DNA of 5,266 nucleotides from JBDHUW01 sp964642385 (GCA_964642385.1 CAZXON010000022.1:1-5266); one strand, 5' to 3'. Positions 1 through 5,266 are shown, counted from the first letter of the stretch. The notes: generated by a model from the sequence alone, not told the origin. Numbers and translations are program-made.

Positions 1-260
1 GAAAATCTGGAAGGTGTTTTGCCAAGCAGTGGGCCGATATTAAAACTACCATCGCATTGACTGCAACGAAAATTTACAGACATCCCTCCACTCGCTCCTT
101 TACATAATTGACCATGTCCACAATCAGGACATTTTTGGGTTTTAATCAAAATATATTTTTCATATTCTGATAATTCATCCCCATCATCTTTCGTGAATGA
201 TTTATCAGGCACATATTCCTGATTTAAAAAATCAGTAATGGTTTTAATAATTTTTTTCAT
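1..260 (-). CDS. Zinc-ribbon protein, 3' end outside the window
   Basis: The first 86 residues of a small protein are visible and the frame runs off position 1. After an acidic N-terminal stretch of about 40 residues comes a zinc ribbon: CPDC at residues 44-47 and CSQC at 66-69, with a glycine-rich turn (KGASGG) and the phrase MSVNFRC between them. Small zinc-ribbon proteins with this layout occur in bacteria and phages, mostly without known function, so metal binding is the only safe prediction. The ATG lies 13 bases after the TAA of the DUF1599 gene, which suggests one transcript. No Shine-Dalgarno sequence is visible (upstream TAAAAGCAACGCAAAA). All nine glycines are GGN and no in-frame TGA occurs. 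The reading frame and cysteine pattern are clear; the role is unknown. Confidence 0.75.
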   Translation of the reverse strand, partial: MKKIIKTITDFLNQEYVPDKSFTKDDGDELSEYEKYILIKTQKCPDCGHGQLCKGASGGMSVNFRCSQCDGSFNIGPLLGKTPSRF

Positions 261-273
261 TTTTGCGTTGCTT

Positions 274-837
274 TTATTCCTCGCTCATCAAAATCAGAGC
301 GAAAACGGAATAGTTTATAATGTCTTTGTAATTTTCTGTTGGAGGCTCACTCGCCTGCACTTTGCCATCATTTTTGTAAATCTGTTTAATGCGAAGTAAT
401 TTCGTAAGAATAAGATCTACAAAAGTTATCTCACCAAAATCACGCCATGCTTCACCATAGTCGTGATTCTTCTTTTGCATAAGAGATTTAGTGTCAAGAA
501 CGATTTCATCATACATTTTTTCAAGTGAGACGATAGAAGTGTCATCAGGATTAGTTGTGTCACCTAATTTGTCTTGAATCAACGCCATAATAGCATAATT
601 CAACATGCCTCGAAATTCCGACTTAACATCATCGCCAATATTGTCCACTTTTTGGTGGCCAGTTTCTTGAATTTGACGTATTCTTTTCGCCTTGATAAAA
701 ATCTGATCAAGCATAGAAGGCTTCCGAAGCACTCTCCAACTTGGTCCATAGTCCTGCATTTTTCGCACAAATGTTGCACGACATGCAGAAACTACATTAT
801 CGAATTGGAGATCTGTTTTCTCTTGGTTTATTTCCAT
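274..837 (-). CDS. DUF1599 (nucleotide modification associated domain 1) protein, two tandem repeats
   Basis: This 187-residue protein is built of two copies of one module. Copy 1 (about residues 12-87) has DYGPSWR at 29-35, a basic helix KAKRIRQI at 49-56 and NYAIMALI at 80-87. Copy 2 (about 109-182) has DYGEAWR at 126-132, KLLRIKQI at 146-153 and NYSVFALI at 175-182. This matches the DUF1599 family as I remember it, common in Bacteroidetes at about this length. No enzymatic activity is established; the Pfam name only suggests a link to nucleotide or base modification. Here it follows folA and thyA on the same strand, which favours a role near thymidylate metabolism (inference). The start is the first ATG after an in-frame TAA at 856-858; no clear Shine-Dalgarno precedes it. 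It ends with TAA and has no in-frame TGA. Confidence 0.88.
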   Translation of the reverse strand: MEINQEKTDLQFDNVVSACRATFVRKMQDYGPSWRVLRKPSMLDQIFIKAKRIRQIQETGHQKVDNIGDDVKSEFRGMLNYAIMALIQDKLGDTTNPDDTSIVSLEKMYDEIVLDTKSLMQKKNHDYGEAWRDFGEITFVDLILTKLLRIKQIYKNDGKVQASEPPTENYKDIINYSVFALILMSEE

Positions 838-852
838 AGGTAATTTGGTTAT

Positions 853-902
853 ATCTTACCCCTTACAGATGGCCTTTAGAAGCGACTTGCAAGGAGTAAG
901 AT
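853..902 (-). promoter_or_regulatory. 12-bp RNA hairpin upstream of the DUF1599 gene
   Basis: On the minus-strand transcript AUCUUACUCCUU (902-891) pairs with AAGGGGUAAGAU (864-853): twelve continuous pairs with one G-U wobble around a 26-base loop. It lies just before the DUF1599 start, with 15 bases between. No U-run follows, so it is not an intrinsic terminator. The 5' arm overlaps the Ile-Leu-Leu-Leu codons of the 14-codon mini-ORF, so a translating ribosome would open it. The 3' arm has an SD-like AAGGGG, but it is about 21 bases from the ATG, too far for normal use. A regulatory or RNA-stability role is inference. Confidence 0.5.
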
Positions 903-920
903 TGGTTCGTCTTTAATCAT
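876..920 (-). CDS. Possible 14-codon leader-like mini-ORF (MIKDEPILLLASRF)
   Basis: The ATG at 920-918 overlaps the TGA of the 74-residue ORF as ATGA. It is preceded by GAGGAG (931-926) five bases upstream, the best Shine-Dalgarno in the window. The frame closes at TAA 878-876. Its Ile-Leu-Leu-Leu codons form the 5' arm of the hairpin at 902-853, an arrangement like translational attenuation or coupling to the next gene. It is very short, so it could be chance, or a coupling device rather than a functional peptide. Confidence 0.3.
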   Translation of the reverse strand: MIKDEPILLLASRF

Positions 921-1141
921 AATAGCTCCTCTTTTTCCATCGCTAAAAGAAGATTAAGAGCAGCAACTTTCACAGAGGGCGGAAATATGCTTCCACTCTG
1001 ACACATTCTTAACGCTTTATTACAAAGGACACCCTGTTCATTATAATAATAAAATTGCAGGTAAATATCCTGATCATTTCCAATAAACATGGAAAAGAAT
1101 ACGTCATCTAGTGTCCCTGAGTTCTGATCGCTTGGTATCAT
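917..1141 (-). CDS. Small unknown protein, 74 residues, overlapping thyA
   Basis: I do not recognise this protein. It has an acidic, polar N-terminus, a central segment rich in aromatic residues (YLQFYYYNE, about 27-35), two cysteines, and a C-terminal leucine-rich helix (VAALNLLLAMEKEELL). There is no signal peptide or membrane segment. Its ATG shares the four bases ATGA with the TGA that ends thyA, a classic arrangement for translational coupling, and this supports its being a real gene. An AAAGG lies about 13 bases upstream, rather far. It ends at TGA (919-917), which again overlaps an ATG. If TGA were glycine here the protein would gain 18 residues and stop at TAA 865-863, inside the hairpin. 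All four glycines are GGN. Confidence 0.6.
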   Translation of the reverse strand: MIPSDQNSGTLDDVFFSMFIGNDQDIYLQFYYYNEQGVLCNKALRMCQSGSIFPPSVKVAALNLLLAMEKEELL

Positions 1142-2166
1142 ACGGCTACAGTACCTTTTATATGAGGATGTGGGTTATATCCTTCAATTTCAAAGTCCTC
1201 ATATGTGAAATCATAAATACTTTTCACATTAGGATTTAGTTTCAATGTAGGATATGGCCTTGGATCTCTTTTCAGTTGTTCCACCACCTGATCAAAATGA
1301 TTTTCATAAATATGTAAGTCACCATAATCATGGATAAAATAACCAGGTTTCATATTTGCAACATGAGCCAGCATTTCAGTTAAAACAGCATAGCTAACTA
1401 TGTTGAACGGTACACCCAAAAAGATATCACAACTTCTTTGATACAACTGGAGGCTTAATTCAAAGATGGGAGCATTTAAGGCATCCAAAGTATTATCCGA
1501 TACTCTTGCCACTTTTTTGTAATCAAGATTGTTCTTTTTTGCATAAAACCTTCGTCTTTCTTTCAATGTCATTATCCTTACGTGTACTTGCCAAAGCAGG
1601 TGACAAGGTGGCAATGCCATCATGGGAACCTGGTCTACATTCCACGCAGACACAATTTTCCTCCTGTTTAATGGGTCTACTTCGAGTTTTTGCATGAGTG
1701 TTTCGAGTTGATTTACCACCCCCTTGATTCCTTCCCATGCAACCCACTGTTTCCCATAAACGGGCCCCAATTCTCCATTCTGATCAGCCCATTCATTCCA
1801 TATTCTAACTCCGTTATCATTGAGATATTTAATATTTGTATCTCCTTTAATAAACCAGAGAAGTTCATAAATAACAGACTTTAAGTGGAGTTTTTTCGTG
1901 GTTGTTATGGGCAATCCCTTTGACAAATCAAATTTTCTTTGTGCGCCATGGACTCCCCATGTATGAGTACCAGTACGATTTTGTTTGGAGAACCCATTTA
2001 ATAGAGTGTCTCTCAATAAAGTTTCATAACCGGAATAGGGGTCGCGTAATGATAAGTGGTGGTGATCTGCTTTATATTGCTTAATAGCAATACGCGCTTT
2101 CTGTTCAACAACTAAGTCTGGTTCTCTGAACAAAGCTGTTGAAATAATCTGGCTGTGTTGTTTCAT
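1138..2166 (-). CDS. thyA: Thymidylate synthase (dUMP to dTMP, folate dependent)
   Basis: ThyA methylates dUMP using methylenetetrahydrofolate, giving dTMP and dihydrofolate. The 342 residues hold the family landmarks: NRTGT at 63-67 with phosphate-binding Arg64, TTKKLHLKS at 89-97, ELLWFIKGDT at 101-110, GPVYGKQW at 134-141, NRRK at 167-170, the catalytic Cys188 in PPCH, QRSCDIFLGVPFN at 243-255, GDLHIY at 282-287, and the C-terminal FEIEGYNPHPHIKG. It is longer than the E. coli enzyme (264) because of an N-terminal extension of about 45 residues and an insertion of about 35 (roughly 198-236) after the PPCH strand. It ends VAV then TGA, exactly where the family ends, so TGA acts as stop here; reading TGA as glycine would add ten residues to TAG 1110-1108. 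The start is 19 bases after folA, with only a purine-rich upstream stretch. All 18 glycines are GGN. Confidence 0.97.
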   Translation of the reverse strand: MKQHSQIISTALFREPDLVVEQKARIAIKQYKADHHHLSLRDPYSGYETLLRDTLLNGFSKQNRTGTHTWGVHGAQRKFDLSKGLPITTTKKLHLKSVIYELLWFIKGDTNIKYLNDNGVRIWNEWADQNGELGPVYGKQWVAWEGIKGVVNQLETLMQKLEVDPLNRRKIVSAWNVDQVPMMALPPCHLLWQVHVRIMTLKERRRFYAKKNNLDYKKVARVSDNTLDALNAPIFELSLQLYQRSCDIFLGVPFNIVSYAVLTEMLAHVANMKPGYFIHDYGDLHIYENHFDQVVEQLKRDPRPYPTLKLNPNVKSIYDFTYEDFEIEGYNPHPHIKGTVAV

Positions 2167-2185
2167 AATTTCTTTTCTTTTTTAA

Positions 2186-2512
2186 TTATTTTTTTTCAAA
2201 AACATAGTAGGTTGCGAAAATAGTATTTTTCTCGTCAGGCAACCAGTTTTCTGAAGAGATTTTTTTGAAGTTTTTTTGAAACGCATCAAAACGACACGTA
2301 TCCGATGTATAAACCAAATTTGGTCCATGAAAAACATCATGAACTAAAGTGATATANNNNNNNNNNNNNNNNNNNNNNNNNNNNNNNNNNNNNNNNNNNN
2401 NNNNNNNNNNNNNNNNNNNNNNNNNNNNNNNNNNNNNNNNNNNNNNNNNNNNNNNNCCTATGACATTATTTGCTGATAATGCCATTATCATACTAATTTT
2501 TTTCATAAGCAT
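2186..2512 (-). CDS. folA: Dihydrofolate reductase, middle missing in a sequence gap
   Basis: FolA reduces dihydrofolate to tetrahydrofolate with NADPH, regenerating the cofactor that ThyA oxidises. The N-terminus MKKISMIMALSANNVIG matches the DHFR first strand and the start of the Met20 loop; the final glycine is inferred from GGN at the gap edge. After the Ns comes a C-terminal part of 56 residues, from YITLV to FATYYVFEKK, matching the last strands. The central portion, including the acidic active-site residue, is not visible. DHFRs are about 160 residues and only about 74 are seen here, so the true gap is probably near 270-290 bases. Two in-frame ATGs (2512 and 2506) could start it; the second gives the more typical N-terminus. 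No Shine-Dalgarno is seen. It stops with TAA, 19 bases before thyA. Confidence 0.85.
   Translation of the reverse strand: MLMKKISMIMALSANNVIXXXXXXXXXXXXXXXXXXXXXXXXXXXXXXXXXXYITLVHDVFHGPNLVYTSDTCRFDAFQKNFKKISSENWLPDEKNTIFATYYVFEKK
2357..2456. other. Run of 100 Ns (scaffold gap)
   Basis: Exactly 100 undetermined bases interrupt folA. This is a conventional placeholder for a gap of unknown size. Both flanks encode the two ends of one DHFR in the expected order and strand, so the join is probably right even though the length is not. Confidence 0.99.
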
Positions 2513-2540
2513 TAATTTAATTTGTTTTAATTCGTTTTAA

Positions 2541-2945
2541 TTAGTTTTTCAAAAAACATTGTAACAGTTTCTTTAAAGCGATTTTGTTGTTAGAAAGCAT
2601 GATGAGAGTGCGTAGAGAGCCATCTTTTTTGGTGATTTCTCTAAAAAAACTTCGCATCATTTTTTGTAAGAACAGCATCTCTTCTTCTTTCAGAATAAAT
2701 CCTTCTTTGCTAGTGAATAGTTCTTCGCCTACCTTATAGTGACCTTCAAAAACGATCAGGTAGCTAGAAAACACTCTTTCATAAGCATCGAAAGACAGTT
2801 TTGGTGCAAGCGTTTTGAAAGCATCTTGCCGAAGCAATACAGAAAACTCTTTTTCATGTTTTTTTAAATCTGTGTTGTTTTGATCCAACAGGAGTAAAAT
2901 TTCAAAAAAAAGATTCGCTTCCTTTTCAGTTAATTTGATCTTCAT
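2541..2945 (-). CDS. Unknown protein, 134 residues; likely paralogue of the upstream ORF
   Basis: I do not recognise a family. The protein is lysine-rich, probably mostly helical and soluble, with no signal peptide or membrane helix. The helix EKEANLFFEILLLLD (7-21) leads, followed by a central region and TSKEGFIL (78-85), then basic helices to the C-terminus LLQCFLKN. The TxKxxFIL phrase and the leucine spacing after it recur in the ORF upstream, suggesting an old tandem duplication. I chose the ATG at 2945 because it lies 7 bases after that ORF's stop and gives an N-terminus (MKIKLTEKEA) aligned with its partner; an ATG at 2993 would add 16 residues and overlap by 41 bases. It stops with TAA, 28 bases before folA. 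No in-frame TGA. Confidence 0.7.
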   Translation of the reverse strand: MKIKLTEKEANLFFEILLLLDQNNTDLKKHEKEFSVLLRQDAFKTLAPKLSFDAYERVFSSYLIVFEGHYKVGEELFTSKEGFILKEEEMLFLQKMMRSFFREITKKDGSLRTLIMLSNNKIALKKLLQCFLKN

Positions 2946-2952
2946 GATAGTT

Positions 2953-3309
2953 TCATTTAGCAAGAATCTTTTCTGCACATTCTGGTAACGCACATTTCCA
3001 AGTTTTGATCACCTCAGTGATCTGTTTCTCGCTTTTGATTTTTATTGCATAGAGCAGGCGACCTAATGCCATAAAATGACGATCACTAAGAATGAAGCTC
3101 CCTTTCGGCGTTCTCAAATTACAACCACTTGTCATGAGCCCCGATTGCAAATAATCCATTGGTAATGGATTTTGGAAATCATATGAAATGCCTTTCTTCA
3201 AAAGCATTATAGGCACAAAATCTTTTTGAGTATTTGTAAAAACCCTCAAGATACTTGTAAGCTCTCTGAATTGTTTTTTTGACATAAAAACTTCTACATT
3301 CGTTTTCAT
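2953..3309 (-). CDS. Unknown protein, 118 residues; first gene of the downstream operon
   Basis: I do not recognise a family. The protein is basic, has three cysteines (63, 106, 111), no signal peptide and no membrane segment. TPKGSFIL at 67-74 followed by a leucine-rich helix (ALGRLLYAIK) resembles TSKEGFIL and the following helix of the next ORF. The start is well supported: AAAGGA (3322-3317) lies 7 bases before the ATG and a promoter lies about 100 bases upstream. It ends LAK then TGA (2955-2953), and the next ATG follows 7 bases later. Reading TGA as glycine would drag the frame through the next gene to TAG 2766-2764, adding about 63 residues and meeting four further TGAs, so TGA is very probably a stop here. 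All five of its glycines are GGN. Confidence 0.72.
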   Translation of the reverse strand: MKTNVEVFMSKKQFRELTSILRVFTNTQKDFVPIMLLKKGISYDFQNPLPMDYLQSGLMTSGCNLRTPKGSFILSDRHFMALGRLLYAIKIKSEKQITEVIKTWKCALPECAEKILAK

Positions 3310-3316
3310 AATGTTT

Positions 3317-3322
3317 TCCTTT
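3317..3322 (-). promoter_or_regulatory. Shine-Dalgarno AAAGGA for the 118-residue ORF
   Basis: AAAGGA on the minus strand with a 7-base spacer to the ATG at 3309. It fixes the start of the first gene in the operon and stands out because folA, thyA and dnaG show no comparable site. Confidence 0.65.
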
Positions 3323-3412
3323 CTTTAATTTGTTAATTGTTTATTTATCTGTTAATGATCAAATTCGCATATATACTATCTCGCAAGACGAATCTCTAAA
3401 GATACACAAAAA

Positions 3413-3440
3413 AGTATAACTTTACAAAATCGCATTTCAA
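3413..3440 (-). promoter_or_regulatory. Sigma70-like promoter of the unknown-folA-thyA operon
   Basis: On the minus strand TTGAAA (3440-3435) and TATACT (3418-3413) are separated by 16 bases; each hexamer matches the bacterial consensus at five of six positions. The start site would fall near 3405, giving a leader of roughly 95 bases. The rest of the 184-base intergenic region (3493-3310) is AT-rich. I see no hairpin plus U-run that would end dnaG transcription, so some read-through from dnaG is possible. A Bacteroidetes-type reading (TTTG, 20 bases, TATCTTTA) also fits the same stretch and cannot be excluded. Confidence 0.55.
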
Positions 3441-3493
3441 CAGAAAATTATTGACATTCACAAAAAATAAATATACCCAAACCTATCCTCTCT

Positions 3494-5227
3494 TTATTTT
3501 AACTCTTGGACTCTTTTCATCAAATCTTGTTTCTCTGCTCCAGAAATTTTATTTTCTTTGTTAATTAGACGTAATGCTGTTTGTAAGTACTTTCTACAAT
3601 GGTACAAAACCTCTGCTTTTTTCTTTTCTTCATCAAATCACTCTCGATGTGTTTCCCATCGAAGTTGTGATTGTGCGATATCTTCATATGCCTCCCCTAC
3701 GTCACCACTAACGACGCGTAATAGTATCTCATCATCTATCAATCCTGCGAGTTCAACAACAAGAATCATGGCTTCATCTACTGTTGGATTTAGAACACCA
3801 TTATCATGCAAAAATGTACCATAAAAAAAAGCATTGAAAAGATTCTCACTCTTTTCCATTGGTTTTTTATTAGATAATTCTTTTTCTTTGTGCGCATGAG
3901 CAAGCGTGATTGTTTGTGTTCTTGTGAAACTTTTATATTGAGAAAAAAGCATATCATAATTTATTCCAGCATACTTCCCTAATTCTTCTAGATACCAGGT
4001 GAGAATTGTCCAATCCTCAATATACATCAAAACCTCAAACAACGTTTGTAAAAAACGCTTTCTTTCGACTGGGTTTTGTAGATCAGCTCTTTTTGCCTCT
4101 TGGTGCATCACACCCAAAAATCCGTCAATTGCCTCATCAAAAAATTTTTGTTTTTCTTCTTCAGATGGTTGAGTATTGGCTCGTTCATCAATATCTTTTA
4201 CGCTGGATGGTAACAAAAGCACTTTAGGGTACATATCTTGTTGATATGCGATTTTCAAAGCACGCAAAGATGCCTGCATCCCAGCAGGATCATTGTCAAA
4301 CAAAAAGAATATATTTGTGGTATAACGTTTCAATAGTTTCATATGGTTTGGCGTCAACGATGTGCCACATGTTGCAACCGCAATCGGTGCTCCGATCAAA
4401 CGATTCGCTCATATCACATCCATATATCACTCAACGACAACAAGTTTATCGTGGGTTTTTATCGTATTTTTCGCTTGATCAAGTCAGTATAAAATCTTGG
4501 ATTTATCATACAGTTGACTATCTGGCGAGTTAAGGTATTTTGGCTGGTCGTCTGGATTGATAGCGCGTGCACCAAAACCCACGAGCGTGCCCATATGATC
4601 AAAAATTGGAAAAGTAATGCGATTACGATAAAAACTATACATGTCGCCACTCTGACCTTTCTTTGCTAAACCGATCTGCTCACAATCTGCTTCCGAGAAT
4701 CATTTTCCTAACAATAATTTAGGTAATCAAAATGATGAATCCGGCGCATATCATACTCACCACGCTTGAATTATAGTGTCCGTTAGGTTTCTTTTCTCAT
4801 GAAGATAGTGCTGCGCACTATTGGACTTCGCAAGCTCGTCCAAAAAATATTGTTGTGCAAGACGTAACATGAGTTTGTATTTCTCTTTCTCTTCCCCTTG
4901 TTTCTCTCGTTTTTCTTGTTGCGCTGGCGATGTCTTTTTTTGATACTCTTTGATATCTATGGATGCGTCTTTTGCTAGTATTTGTGCGGCATCTCGATAA
5001 TCAATTTTTTCTATTTCCATGATGAATTTAATAACATTTCATCAAATTCATGTCGAGAAACACTTGAAAATTTGCTTTTCAGGTGAAACGGTAAATGATG
5101 GAGTTTTCTCATTACGAAACGGCGAAAGACCAACAAAATTACGGCCTACTCTCTTGAGTTGCACATAACGAGACACAACATCGACTATATCTACATTTGC
5201 TATAATATCATCTGATAGACGCGACAT
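3494..5227 (-). CDS. dnaG: DNA primase DnaG, read with TGA as glycine (code 25)
   Basis: DnaG lays down the RNA primers for replication. Read with table 25 the gene gives one uninterrupted 577-residue protein ending in TAA, almost the length of the E. coli enzyme (581). The zinc-binding-type domain (about 28-95) starts at GRNFVGLSPFRNEKTPSF. The polymerase domain starts at GVGYAPD (157-163), with the basic motif RNRITFPIFD (201-210) and KYLNSP (230-235). The Toprim fold has EGYMDV with Glu266 and DND with Asp311 and Asp313. A C-terminal helical domain, probably helicase-binding, follows. Eleven glycines are TGA: codons 60, 62, 63, 157, 159, 167, 176, 248, 267, 273 and 530; the other 23 are GGN. 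Three of the four zinc ligands are replaced (Ser35, Arg38, Thr59; only Cys56 kept). Under the standard code it would look like several broken fragments. The ATG at 5227 fits the family N-terminus; the frame stays open to the window edge. Confidence 0.95.
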
Positions 5228-5233
5228 ACTGGA

Positions 5234-5261
5234 AGTATAGGAATTTGCATAGAAAATGCAA
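5234..5261 (-). promoter_or_regulatory. Putative dnaG promoter giving a leaderless mRNA
   Basis: TTGCAT (5261-5256) and TATACT (5239-5234) on the minus strand are 16 bases apart, the same spacing and -10 hexamer as the operon promoter downstream. Only six bases separate the -10 box from the dnaG ATG, so the transcript would start at or next to the start codon and lack a ribosome binding site. No Shine-Dalgarno is present upstream of the ATG, which agrees. The upstream edge of the window is close, so other promoters may exist. Confidence 0.4.
5245..5261. repeat. Small inverted repeat at the dnaG -35 box
   Basis: TTGCAT and ATGCAA form a perfect 6-base inverted repeat around a 5-base centre (AGAAA on the plus strand). 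One arm is the proposed -35 hexamer, so it could be an operator half-site pair; at this length it may also be chance. Confidence 0.3.
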
Positions 5262-5266
5262 TTGAG

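Noticed and set aside
853..902. Intrinsic terminator
   Set aside because: The hairpin has a long loop and no T-run follows on either strand.
838..925. tRNA-like gene around the 853-902 hairpin (GGTTCG and CTTCTAA phrases resemble T- and anticodon loops)
   Set aside because: No cloverleaf forms: the phrases do not have matching stems or an acceptor stem, and the long 12-bp stem is incompatible with a tRNA.
1506..2084. Open plus-strand frames opposite thyA
   Set aside because: They are antisense shadows of a strongly conserved gene, with no recognisable product or initiation signals.
2516..3334. Shared 11-mer TTTAATTTGTT upstream of folA (2516-2526) and of the 118-residue ORF (3324-3334)
   Set aside because: AT-rich, at different distances from the two ATGs (3 and 14 bases), and easily explained by composition.
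3451..3477. Plus-strand promoter TTGACA with TATACC 15 bases on
   Set aside because: The spacing is short, and downstream there is only the antisense of dnaG with no plus-strand gene.
3494..5227. dnaG as a pseudogene or as several small genes split by stops
   Set aside because: Every internal stop is TGA, there is no frameshift, and most fall at conserved glycines; the TGA=Gly translation is full length.
3494..5227. TGA read as tryptophan (code 4) or selenocysteine
   Set aside because: The positions match invariant DnaG glycines such as EGYMDV and GVGYAPD; tryptophan is encoded by TGG in the same gene, and eleven selenocysteines in a primase is not credible.

Overview
The window carries a tightly packed set of genes, all on the minus strand, so transcription runs from position 5266 down to 1. 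In order: DNA primase (dnaG, 5227-3494); a 184-base intergenic region with a good promoter; two small unknown proteins that look like diverged tandem copies (3309-2953 and 2945-2541); dihydrofolate reductase (folA, 2512-2186, interrupted by 100 Ns); thymidylate synthase (thyA, 2166-1138); a 74-residue unknown protein (1141-917); a possible 14-codon mini-ORF with an RNA hairpin; a two-repeat DUF1599 protein (837-274); and the N-terminal part of a zinc-ribbon protein (260 to beyond position 1). I see no rRNA, tRNA, CRISPR array, transposase or convincing plus-strand gene.

The most important result is about the genetic code. The primase is intact only if TGA is read as glycine. Eleven in-frame TGA codons fall in one full-length 577-residue DnaG, many at invariant DnaG glycines, for example the second residue of the catalytic EGYMDV motif and both glycines of the GVGYAPD motif. 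This is translation table 25, known from Absconditabacteria (SR1) and Gracilibacteria (BD1-5), and it points to one of these lineages or an element living in one.

From 3309 down to 1 the picture reverses. By hand count none of about 49 glycines is TGA (11 of 34 in dnaG), and three genes end at TGA exactly where a stop is expected. ThyA ends at its conserved C-terminus followed by TGA in an ATGA overlap with the next start. The first small ORF ends with TGA 7 bases before the next ATG. The 74-residue ORF ends with TGA. One contig therefore appears to hold two codes, changing within 3310-3493. Explanations are a chimeric assembly, a recent transfer of a standard-code cassette, or an element whose genes really differ in TGA use. 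The sequence alone cannot decide.

Functionally, ThyA makes dTMP from dUMP and produces dihydrofolate, which FolA recycles. DUF1599 proteins are suspected to act on nucleotides. The second segment is thus a thymidylate-supply operon next to a replication primase, a combination common in phages and also plausible in a nucleotide-poor parasitic bacterium.
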